From Actinomyces glycerinitolerans (GTDB taxonomy: Bacteria > Actinomycetota > Actinomycetes > Actinomycetales > Actinomycetaceae): DNA of 64,000 bases. This document shows, in pieces, positions 25,465 to 34,000 of the stretch (its first letter is position 1; every line of letters begins with the position of its first letter). The DNA lies in the NCBI RefSeq assembly GCF_900098745.1, contig NZ_FQTT01000009.1:518717-582716 (forward strand). The letters run 5' to 3'. The position numbers were made by a program, and so were the translations under genes. Below the pieces are notes generated by a model. It saw only the letters and a list, made by a program, of their open reading frames with translations. It was not told where the DNA came from and made no database searches.

Positions 25465-26241
25465 TCAGGCGTGGGCGCGCAGCCAGGTCAGCACGGCGCG
25501 CACGCGGCGGTTGCCCTCCTCGGGCGGCAGGTCCAGCTTGGCGAAGATGTTTGCGACGTGCTTGGCCACGGCGCCGTCGGACACCACCAGGCGCTCGGCC
25601 ACCTGCGAGTTGGACAGTCCCTCGGCCATAAGGGCGAGCACCTCCTGCTCGCGCGGGGTCAGGCGCGCCAGCGCCGTGCCCTCCGCAGCTCGGCCGCGGC
25701 CGTACGCAGCCTCCGCGCGCCGTCCATCGGCGGCGTGCGCGTCCCCCTGCGCGGCCTCGAGGCCACCACGCCGGGTGAGCTCCAGGGACGAGCCCGCACG
25801 CATGAGCCGGGACAGCACTTCCGGGTCGACCACCACCCCGCCTGCCGCCACCACGTCCAGGCTCCGCATGAAGTCGCTGACCCGGCCGACGCGCTCTTTG
25901 AGCAGGTAGCCGACCCCGCCCGCACCGGCATCGGGTCCATCCAGCAGCTCACGTAAGTAGGGTCCGGCCACGTAGGCGGAAAGGACGACGACGGGCAGTC
26001 CCGGATAAGCGGCACGCAGGGCGATGGCGGCGCGAAGACCGTCGTCGGTGCCGGTCGGAGGCATGCGCACATCGGTTACGACGACGTCGGGCAGTGCCCC
26101 CGCCGTGGCCAGCTGTTCGACCTCCGTGCGCAGTGCATCGGCGTCCGCAACCTGCGCCACTACCTCATGCCCGGCCGCGGTGAGCAACCCGGCCAGGCCC
26201 TCGCGCAGGAGGGCGGCGTCGTCGGCGAGCACGATCCTCAT
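25465..26241 (-). CDS. NarL/FixJ family response regulator
   Basis: A 258-aa two-component response regulator. The receiver domain (1-120) has the acidic pair at Asp7/Asp8, the phosphoacceptor Asp57 in VVVTDVRMP and Lys115 in YLLKERV. An unusually long Ala/Arg/Gly-rich linker (about 150-190) leads to a LuxR-type helix-turn-helix (LTPREQEVLALMAEGLSNSQVAERLVVSDGAVAKHV). The histidine kinase gene lies 100 bases upstream in the same direction. The ABC exporter next door is a likely target, as in other actinobacterial envelope-stress or antimicrobial-peptide systems, but no binding site was identified. Confidence 0.93.
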   Translation of the reverse strand: MRIVLADDAALLREGLAGLLTAAGHEVVAQVADADALRTEVEQLATAGALPDVVVTDVRMPPTGTDDGLRAAIALRAAYPGLPVVVLSAYVAGPYLRELLDGPDAGAGGVGYLLKERVGRVSDFMRSLDVVAAGGVVVDPEVLSRLMRAGSSLELTRRGGLEAAQGDAHAADGRRAEAAYGRGRAAEGTALARLTPREQEVLALMAEGLSNSQVAERLVVSDGAVAKHVANIFAKLDLPPEEGNRRVRAVLTWLRAHA

Positions 26242-26341
26242 GGGCCCATCCTGCCGTAGGCGGTGGCCCCGGTCGGAACGACGACCGCGGCGCCGGGAGC
26301 GGACCGCAGTCGGACTGTGCCCGGAGCGCGCCCGGATGGGT

Positions 26342-27739
26342 TCAGCCCCGGGCCCATGGCGGGATCAGCGGCGCGGTCAACGTCAACCTGGTGCCGCCTC
26401 CCGGAGGCGAGTCGATCAGCAGGCGTCCGCCGACGGATTCCACGCGCTGCGTCATGCCCGCCAGGCCGGTCGAACCGGGGAAGAGCGGATCGGCGCCGCC
26501 CGCCCCGTCGTCGCCGACGGTCACGGTCAGTCCGTCTGCGGTCACGACCATCTCGACCCGCGCCTGTGCCGCCGGACCGGCGTACTTGGCGGCGTTGGTC
26601 AGCGCTTCGGCGACCGCGAAGTAGACGGTGGTCGCCACCGGCGAGGTGATGGCGGCCAGATCGTCGTCCCCGCCGACTACTGTCACGGATGTGGGCAGAG
26701 GCGCCCGTCCGGCGAGGTCGCGCAGCGCCGGTGCCAGGCCGCGTTCGGTCAGGATTGCCGGCCGAATGCCGTGCACGGTCTCCCGCAGGCTGCGCAGGGA
26801 GGCCTCGACCTCCTCCTGCGCGGAACGCACGTCCGCCCGCAGCGCCGCAAGCGCCTCGGCCTGGCGGCCCGTGGAGGCGGGGTTGCCTGAGCTGTCGGAG
26901 GGGATGACGCCAGCGGGGGCGACGGCGGGGCCCGCCGCGCGACCGGCGGGTGAGCCGATTCCCGCCAGCCGACCGGCGTGCAGCTCGGCCGCGCCCAGGT
27001 GCATGGCCGCCGCCACCAGCCGCTGCTGTGCGCCGTCGTGCAGTTCGCGTTCAATGCGGGCGCGTTCGGCGTCGAAGGCGTCCACGAGCGTGGCTCGGCC
27101 GCTGGTCAAGTGGCCGACCTCCGCGGCCAGGGCATCCAGACGGGCCTCCTCATCGGGGCGGGACAGGGCCGCGGTCATGCGGCAACGCAGATTACCTATG
27201 ACCAACAGCAGTCCCAGCAGGATGATGAGACATACCAGCGCGATCGGCTCCAGCCACCAGACCTGACCGAAGGAGGTGGCCGAGTACGACCAGCCGACGA
27301 GGTCGCGCAGGCTGACTTCCAGCGGCTGCTCGGGCGAGGCGATGAAGGGGCCGACGGCCAGGACGCCAACCAGTATCCCGCCTATACCGGCGACGAAGAA
27401 GCCTACGGCGCTGAGCAGCGTGCCGCCCAGAACCAGCGGGACGTCCTGCTTCCAGAAGGCGGCCTGGACCACGCGTCCCCGCAGCCACGCCCACAGTTTC
27501 CCGGGTGGTAGGGCGCGCGGGGCGTTAGCGCCGGCAAGGCGCGCCAGGGCACGGTCGGCCTCGGCCAACAGCGGCAGCGTCAGATGAAAGGCCAGCAGTA
27601 GGGGTATCGCGGCGACCACTAGGGGCAGGAATGCCACGGCGTGAAGGAGCTCGATGAGCACCAGCATGCCGCGGCGCCCCCAGCGGTGGGGAGTTTCGCT
27701 GTGGGGTGCGATGTCGGCGGGGACGGCTGCGATGGCCAT
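26342..27739 (-). CDS. Sensor histidine kinase (HisKA_3 type)
   Basis: A 465-aa membrane kinase. The N-terminal half has about four hydrophobic helices (around 25-50, 102-133 and 163-182) with short loops, so the signal is probably sensed within or near the membrane. The phosphoacceptor is His234 in ERELHDGAQQRLVA, and the HATPase domain shows EALTNAAKYAG and GDDGAGGADP, with the G2-box-like GSTGLAGMTQRV. An insertion rich in Ala, Gly and Pro (about 260-290) separates the two domains. It is followed by its response regulator and is divergent from an ABC exporter. Confidence 0.92.
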   Translation of the reverse strand: MAIAAVPADIAPHSETPHRWGRRGMLVLIELLHAVAFLPLVVAAIPLLLAFHLTLPLLAEADRALARLAGANAPRALPPGKLWAWLRGRVVQAAFWKQDVPLVLGGTLLSAVGFFVAGIGGILVGVLAVGPFIASPEQPLEVSLRDLVGWSYSATSFGQVWWLEPIALVCLIILLGLLLVIGNLRCRMTAALSRPDEEARLDALAAEVGHLTSGRATLVDAFDAERARIERELHDGAQQRLVAAAMHLGAAELHAGRLAGIGSPAGRAAGPAVAPAGVIPSDSSGNPASTGRQAEALAALRADVRSAQEEVEASLRSLRETVHGIRPAILTERGLAPALRDLAGRAPLPTSVTVVGGDDDLAAITSPVATTVYFAVAEALTNAAKYAGPAAQARVEMVVTADGLTVTVGDDGAGGADPLFPGSTGLAGMTQRVESVGGRLLIDSPPGGGTRLTLTAPLIPPWARG

Positions 27740-27879
27740 GTGTAGACCCTATGGCGGCCGACCGCGCCTTACACGGGTGCCAGCACCCGCCCGGAGTGGA
27801 CCTGGCACCACCGGGCTGCCGGCGGGACGGGCGTCGGCACCAGTGACCGGACCCGGGCAACTCGGGTTTCCTGACTGCC

Positions 27880-28752
27880 ATGGCAGCCTCAGCATCCCGA
27901 ACCGACCCGGAACCGACGCAACTCGCACCGGCGGCGCAGACAGCGGCGCGCGGCCCCGCAGCCGCCCCGCTCACTGGCCCGCCCGGTGGACCGACAATCC
28001 GGCACGAGGCGCCGGCAATCGACGTGGCCGCACTCCGGCGCGTATTCACGCTGCCCGGACGGCGTCGTGCGGCCGTCACCGCCGTCGACGACGTCGCCCT
28101 ACACCTGCAGGCGGGGAGTTTCACCGCCCTGGTCGGGGCCTCTGGCTGCGGGAAGTCGACGCTGCTGCAGTGCATCGCGGGACTGGACCGGCCCACCTCC
28201 GGGACGGTGCGGCTCCTCGGCACCCACACTACCGCCCTGCGCCCCCGCGACGCCGCCCGCTTCCGAGCCGACCATGTCGGCTTCATCTTCCAGGACGACA
28301 ACCTCGTCTCGGCCCTGTCCGCCAGGGACAACGTCGCCCTGCCCGGGCGGCTGCGGCGGCGCCCACTGCCACGCACCGCCGTCGATGCGGCGTTGGAACG
28401 ACTGGGGCTGACCGGTCAGGCCCGCCACCTGCCCCACGAACTCAGCGGCGGCGAACGGCAGCGGGTAGCCATCGCCCGGGTCCTGGCCTCCCGGCCGGCG
28501 CTCGTGTTCGCCGACGAGCCCACCGCGGCACTCGACGTCGCCGCCGGTGCGGAGGTGTTGGACTGGTTGGTTGAGTTGAGCGCCATGGGCACGACGGTGC
28601 TCATGGTCACGCACGACGCCTCGGCCGCGGCACGCGCCGACGAAGTCCTGGTGATGGGAGCGGGCCGCCTCATGTCCGAGATGCCGGGCGGTGACGCCGA
28701 CGCCGTCGCCCGGGCCGTCCTGCTCACCCGTGGGGCGGGTGAGGCGCGATGA
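27880..28752 (+). CDS. ABC transporter ATP-binding protein (MacB/LolD type)
   Basis: A 290-aa ATPase. The first 45 residues are an Ala/Pro-rich extension. Walker A is GASGCGKST (86-94), the Q-loop Gln is at 138 (IFQDDN), the signature LSGGE is at 188-192 and Walker B is ALVFADEP (207-214). The family drives FtsX-like permeases that export peptides or lipids or confer antimicrobial resistance. The stop overlaps the start of the permease by four bases. It is divergent from the two-component genes, which probably control it. Confidence 0.94.
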   Translation: MAASASRTDPEPTQLAPAAQTAARGPAAAPLTGPPGGPTIRHEAPAIDVAALRRVFTLPGRRRAAVTAVDDVALHLQAGSFTALVGASGCGKSTLLQCIAGLDRPTSGTVRLLGTHTTALRPRDAARFRADHVGFIFQDDNLVSALSARDNVALPGRLRRRPLPRTAVDAALERLGLTGQARHLPHELSGGERQRVAIARVLASRPALVFADEPTAALDVAAGAEVLDWLVELSAMGTTVLMVTHDASAAARADEVLVMGAGRLMSEMPGGDADAVARAVLLTRGAGEAR

Positions 28753-30131
28753 TGCACCTACTGTTCGCCGACCTGCGGCGGCACGCCTCCTCCTGGACCT
28801 GGGCCTGCGTGGTCGCGGTTGTGGCCGGGGCATGTGTATCCGGCCAGTTCATGGTCATGCACGGCTCGCTGCGTACGGCGTCGGCAGCCACCGGCGTCAA
28901 CCAGTGGGGCATTTCCATTCGCGCCGACATGACCGACGCCGCCCACACGGTAAGTGCGTTCATCATCGCCTCCGTGGTGCTGGCGACGGCGGCGGTGCTC
29001 ACTTCGACGGCCGCACTCGTGATCGCTGAGCACCAGCGGGACCATGGCCTGTGGCGGGCGTTGGGGATGCGCCCGGGAACACTGCGCGCAATTCTGCTCG
29101 GGCAGCTGGCCGTCGTTGGCGCCGTCGGCTCCCTCGGCGGCGGGGCACTCGGGTGGCCGGTCGCTCGCGCAATGGTGCCGCTGCTCATCGACCAGGAGGT
29201 GGCACTGCCCGGGACGACGCCGCAGTGGGAGACGGGTGATCTGATCTGGACCGCGGTGGTGGTCGCCGGGGCCGAGATGATCGGCGGCTGGGGGCCCGCA
29301 CGGCGGGCCGCCCGGGCCACGGAGATGGAATTGATCGCCGGCCGAGGCGGTGCCGGGAACGCATGGAGTCTGCGGCGCCTGCTCGGAGTACTGACCCGAA
29401 TCGCTCTGGTCGGCGGGTTCGCGACCGGAGTGGTCGCCGCGGCGGTGACGGCTCGCAGCGCCGGGGCCATGACCGACGAAGCCATTGATGCCGTGATTTT
29501 GGGCTCTTTCAGCGCTTTGGGGCTGGTGTGCGTGCTGACGCCCGGGCTGGTTCCCCTCCTTGAGCGGCTGCTCGGGCTGCTGCCGGCTCGCGGCCCGGCC
29601 TGGCTGGTGGCCACCAGGACGGCCTCCCTGCAGTCGCGCCGCTCGGCCGCCACGGTGCTGCCGTTCCTGGTGGCGATCGGACTGGTTGCGGTCATGTTCG
29701 GTGCCACGCACGCCGGTTTCGGCAACATGCGCCTGTCTGGTTTCCTGGCGATGTTCAGCCTGGCGCTGGTGACCGCCTGGAGTGGTGGTGTCGCGGTGAT
29801 CGCCATGAGCGCGAGCGGCAGGCGACGCGACGCGGCGCTGCTGGAGGCGGCCGGTGCCCGGGAGCGCACGGTGCTCGCGGCGCAGGTGTTGGAGGGGGCG
29901 CTGCATGCCGGCGCAGCCGTGATTCTCGGACTGCTTGTGTCGGTGGCGACCAGCGCCTTCATGGCGGCCGCGTCCGGGGCGGGCGTGCTGGCCACGATCG
30001 TCCGCGGTCCGTGGGGAGAACTCGGCGTGGTGGGCGGGCTGGCACTGGCCACGACCTGCCTGGCCGTCGTGGCCTCGGCGCGGGCGGGACGGCGGCGGAG
30101 CGTCGGCGAGGTTCTGCGGGCGCGGGAGTGA
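28749..30131 (+). CDS. FtsX-like ABC transporter permease
   Basis: A 460-aa membrane protein with an N-terminal helix (about 12-30) and further helix groups at about 70-130, 210-270 and 300-430, the arrangement of FtsX/MacB-type permeases. The block EHQRDHGLWRALGMRPG is the conserved cytoplasmic coupling segment of this family, and a second copy (RRRDAALLEAAGARERTV) occurs after about residue 350, so the protein holds two FtsX-like units. It has no large extracellular domain, unlike MacB. It overlaps the ATPase gene by four bases and is the last gene of the pair. Confidence 0.88.
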   Translation: MMHLLFADLRRHASSWTWACVVAVVAGACVSGQFMVMHGSLRTASAATGVNQWGISIRADMTDAAHTVSAFIIASVVLATAAVLTSTAALVIAEHQRDHGLWRALGMRPGTLRAILLGQLAVVGAVGSLGGGALGWPVARAMVPLLIDQEVALPGTTPQWETGDLIWTAVVVAGAEMIGGWGPARRAARATEMELIAGRGGAGNAWSLRRLLGVLTRIALVGGFATGVVAAAVTARSAGAMTDEAIDAVILGSFSALGLVCVLTPGLVPLLERLLGLLPARGPAWLVATRTASLQSRRSAATVLPFLVAIGLVAVMFGATHAGFGNMRLSGFLAMFSLALVTAWSGGVAVIAMSASGRRRDAALLEAAGARERTVLAAQVLEGALHAGAAVILGLLVSVATSAFMAAASGAGVLATIVRGPWGELGVVGGLALATTCLAVVASARAGRRRSVGEVLRARE

Positions 30132-30244
30132 TGGCTGCCCCGGACGTGACCTTGATCGGAAAACGCCGACGGGTATTTCGATAGTTCTCAGCTTGAGGGT
30201 TTGGCGGGGTGGCGGTTGCCGGGTGAAGGCCGCACGGTGGTTCG

Positions 30245-30544
30245 GATGGGCCCCGATGGGCGGCGTGCGGGCTAGGAGCCCCGCCGGGGGTGCGGTGATG
30301 CTCATGTAGTTGTCACAATCGATGACAAACACCGCCCACGCCCGCCGGGCCTGATCTGGAGCCCGCATGATTCCAAGGTTTTGTTTGCGGACGTCGACAC
30401 CCGCCTGCCTCGTTTGTCATCGATTCTGACATCCCAGGCGCTCGTCCGGGAGTAGAGGACATGTTCCGCTGCGTAGTGGATGTCATCATCGTTGAGGTGG
30501 CCTCGTTGGTAGTGCTTGCGTGCGGAGCGGTGGATGTCAGGCAA
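30245..30544 (-). pseudogene. Frameshifted toxin-like gene remnant
   Basis: A TTG at 30544 overlaps the antitoxin stop and begins LPDIHRSARKHYQ, then NDDDIHYAAEHVLYSR, which matches the start of a common actinobacterial toxin-like protein paired with ribbon-helix-helix antitoxins (recalled pattern: IHxSARKH...DxDIxHA). The continuation of that family (GPDRAG..LEVVVI..) is found in a different minus-strand frame from about 30365 (APDQARRAWAVFVIDCDN), so at least one frameshift separates the halves. The gene therefore looks inactive. End coordinates are approximate. Confidence 0.5.
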
Positions 30545-30806
30545 CGTGTGCCCACTCGCGCACGGCGGTACGGATAGCCTCCGAGCGCGTGGTGATCCCA
30601 TCGGCCTCGGCGCGTGCGGTCGGGGCAGCGATCGTTTCGGCGTCCAGGCGCACAGTCAGAACCGAAGTGGGGCCGTTGCCCAGTGGCGGACGCCCACGTC
30701 GTGGAGCTGGAAGCTTGGATAGGTCATAGCCGGCCTCGGCCTCATCGGCCCAGGCCTGGATCTGGTCATCACTGACGGAGTCGCCATGTAACAGGTGCTT
30801 ATCCAC
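30537..30806 (-). CDS. Ribbon-helix-helix (CopG-type) antitoxin-like protein
   Basis: About 90 aa from a GTG at 30806. The N-terminal half (DDQIQAWADEAEAGYDLSKL) is acidic and helical. The C-terminal half is a ribbon-helix-helix DNA-binding domain: TSVLTVRLDAETIAA, then ADGITTRSEAIRTAVREWA, preceded by the linker RRGRPPLGNGP. These proteins bind their own promoter and neutralise the downstream toxin. The downstream partner is frameshifted, so this may be an orphan. The frame is open further upstream to 30956 but loses similarity, and the true start is uncertain. Confidence 0.6.
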   Translation of the reverse strand: MDKHLLHGDSVSDDQIQAWADEAEAGYDLSKLPAPRRGRPPLGNGPTSVLTVRLDAETIAAPTARAEADGITTRSEAIRTAVREWAHVA

Positions 30807-30984
30807 GGCTTTTTTGTATACGAAATTACGGGTCTGGTCGTCGACGGCGTGCGATTCCGGCGGTGAGCACAGCCCGAAGCTGCCCGGCGCCGACCTCAAG
30901 ACCGCCAAGGCCGTCATAGACACGATCGGCACTGACTGAACACGCGAGCTACGCACAGAGGAGATAGCGGAGACCGCCGTGCGG

Positions 30985-31000
30985 GGCCCCTCCCGGGGCC
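30985..31000 (-). terminator. Terminator-like hairpin after hrpA
   Basis: GGCCCC-TCCC-GGGGCC is a 6-bp GC stem, part of a longer G/C-rich palindrome, about 19 bases beyond the hrpA stop codon on the minus strand. There is no clear T tract. The interval 30807-31018 contains no convincing gene. Confidence 0.45.
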
Positions 31001-31018
31001 TAGCGATGACGGCTCCGC

Positions 31019-34000
31019 TCAGACCTTGGCCAGCAGCTTGCTGATGCGCTGCACGCTGACCTTGCGGGCGGTGCCGAGCGTCTGGGCGAACAGGCTCACG
31101 CGCAGCTCTTCGATCAGCCAGCGCGCCTCAACCAGCACGGCCTCCCGCTCGGGATCCGTCGGTAGCGCCGCAGCCCGGGCCCGGGCATCGGCCAACAGCC
31201 GCTCGGCCTGCTCCACCTGGTAGGCCAGCGCCGCATCCTGGCTGGGGGAGGACTCCGCCTTACCCACGCGCATTGCCAGCGCCTGCAAATAGCGGGGCAG
31301 GTGCCGCAGCTGCTCCGGCGGGGTGTCGGCGATGAAACCGTCGTACACCAATGCCGCCGCATGCTCCCGCACCTGCTGCAGCGTATTCAGCAGCGCCAAT
31401 GAGGTGTGGGTCGACACCTCCCGCTCGACCTCCCGCTGAGCGGCGAGCGTCTTGGCGGACACCTGCGCCACGCGGTAGACCTCGTCCTCCAGCTCCTGAC
31501 GCATGGTGGCCACCAGCTGCTCGAACATGGTCTGCTCCCGCACGCCGGCCAGGGGCGTGCGCCGCGCCGCGGCCCAGCGGTCGGCGATGCTCCGCGCGGC
31601 CGTCAGCTGCATGTCCTCCACCAGTGCCTCGGTGCTCCGATAGGGGCTGGCCGCCAACGTCAGCGTCTCGGTGGGGTTCCACCGGGAGGTGATGCGGGCC
31701 GCGGGCAGGGCGGTACGCGCCAGCGCCAGCGCCGTCACCCCGGCGCCGTGCGCGCGTTCCTGGGCGACGGCGTCGGGCAGGATCCGCAGATCCGCGCCTC
31801 GCGCCCCCACGGCCACCAGCGCCGGGTAGCCGCGCACCACCAGGCCGGCCGTGCCCGGGGTTTCGATCGTGGCCGGAATCGTGGAGCGCTCCGGACCCTC
31901 CAGGCCGGTGACGTCCTTTGGCCAGTCCGTCAGTCCCGCACGCTCGGCCAGTCCCGGCCCGACGGCGCGGGTCCCCTTGTCATTCGCCGCGGGTGCGGTA
32001 TTGCCCCCGGCATTTCGGGAGGCAAACGCGCCCGCGTCCGGGCCGCCGCCCTGGCCGCGCCGCCTGCCGCGTCCGCCGCGACGCCGCCCCTGGGAACGCT
32101 GCGCGTCGGCCATGGCCTGGGCGATGGCGCCATGCACGGCGTCGCGCACGGCCGCCTCGGTGCGTCCGGCCTGGCGGCGCTGCAACACCACCAGGTCCTT
32201 ATCCCGGTCGAGTTCCCGGCCGGCCCCATCCACGGCCACGAAGGCGATGCGCAGGTGGTCGGGCAGCCGCGCGGCGGCCTCCTCCCAGTCGGCCTCGGTG
32301 ATCTCCACCTGCCGCAGGCGCCCCACCGCATCCGTGAAGGCCTCCCGGAAGGGAACCCCCGGCGCCGACGGCGCCCCCGCGCCTCCGGCCGCACCGGGGA
32401 CGTCCCGGCGGATCTCCTCCCACATCTGCGCCCCGACGTCGGGCGCCGGCACCAGTGCCCGACGTACCCGCTTGGGCAGGGCGCGGATGGTTGCCACCAC
32501 GAGCTCGGGGCGCAGACCCGGCACCAGCCAGTCGAAGCCCGTCGGCTCCAGACGGCCCAGCACCTCCACCGGAACCAGCACGCTCACACCGTCGTTGGGC
32601 GTCCCCGGCTCGAAGACGTACTCCAGGCCGAGCGTGAGATCGCCCTGCACCCAGGTGTCGGGGTAACCGGCGGTGTCGTCCCCGCCGGGCAGCAGCAGCT
32701 CACGGGTGAAGTCGAACAGGTCCGGATGGTTGCGGCGCTCGCGCTTCCACCAGGCGTCGAAGTCGTTCGCGCCGTAGACGTCGTCGGGCAGGCGGTCGTC
32801 GTAGAAGTCGAACAGGGCCTCGTCGCCGGCCAGCAGCCCGTGCTCGCGGCGCCGCTGCTCGACGTCGGCCAGCTCCTCCAGTAGCGCCCGGTTGCGCTCC
32901 ACGAAGCCGTGGCGGGCATGCCAGCCGCCCTCCACCAGCCCGGAGCGAATAAACATCTCCCGCGCCAACTCGCGCGCATCGGCGGTGCCGACCGAGGCGA
33001 GCGTGGCCGGGCGGTCGGCCACCAGGGTCATCCCGTACAGCAGCAGCTTCTCGTGCACCATGGCGGCACCGCGGCGCGTGGACCAGTACGGCTCCCCATA
33101 CACCCGGTGCAGCAGCCCGGCCGCCCCTGCCGCCTCCTCGATCCAGCGGGCATCCACCTTGGCGACTGTCCGCGCGAACAGGCGGGAAGTCTCCACCAGC
33201 TCCGCGGTCATCACCCAGTCGTAGGTCTTGCGGCGCAGACCCGAGCCCGGCCAGATCACGAAGTGGCTGCCGCGGGTGCCCGCATACTCGCGACGACGCT
33301 CGTCCCAGGTACCCACATTGGACAGCAACCCCACCAGCAGCGAACGGTGAATGGCGTCCGCGCTGGGCGTGTCCGCACTGCGCCCCAGGGCGACGACGGC
33401 TGCCGCCACATCCCCGTGAGCGATGGTGGCCGCCTGCGTGCCCGGCTCCAGGCCGGCGGCCGCCGCGCGCACGGCGCTCGCGGTGGGCAGGTCGACGGGG
33501 GCGGCGGCGAGTCCCAGCGGGCGGGCGAGTTGCCGCAGCTGGTTGTACACGTCCTGCCACTCGCGCACTCGCAGGTAGTGGAGGAACTCGGAGCGGCACA
33601 TGCGCCGAAAGGCGGAGCCGGACAGGTCGCGCTGCTGGGTGCGCAGGTAGCGCCACAGGTTCAGGTAGGTCAGGAAGTCGCTGGTCGGCTCGGCGAAGCG
33701 CCGGTGCAGGGCGTCGGCGGCCTCCTGATGGTCGGCGGGGCGCTCGCGCACGTCCTGCATGGACAGCGCTGCCACGATCACCATGACCTCGCTGACGCAG
33801 CCGCGTTCACCGGCCTCCAGCAGCATGCGCCCCAGTCGCGGGTCGATGGGCAGCCGGGCCAGGCGTCGACCCACCTCGGTCAGCCGCGGCCCACGGACGC
33901 CGTCGCCCCGGCCTCCCCGCCGTCGCCCCGAGCCCTCGCGGCCGGAGGTCTCGATGGCGCCGATCTCGCCCAGCAGCTGGATGCCGTCGCGCACGGCGCG

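Noticed and set aside
28724-30368. Two long minus-strand frames opposite the FtsX permease
   Set aside because: The plus-strand permease has clear membrane helices and a four-base overlap with its ATPase; the minus frames are Ala/Pro/Arg/His-rich shadows. Only the first codons of one (near 30368) match a toxin-like remnant.
30840-30940. Plus-strand tail HSPKLPGADLKTAKAVIDTIGTD before a stop
   Set aside because: It reads like the end of a protein, but no start or upstream domain can be found and it is too short to assign.
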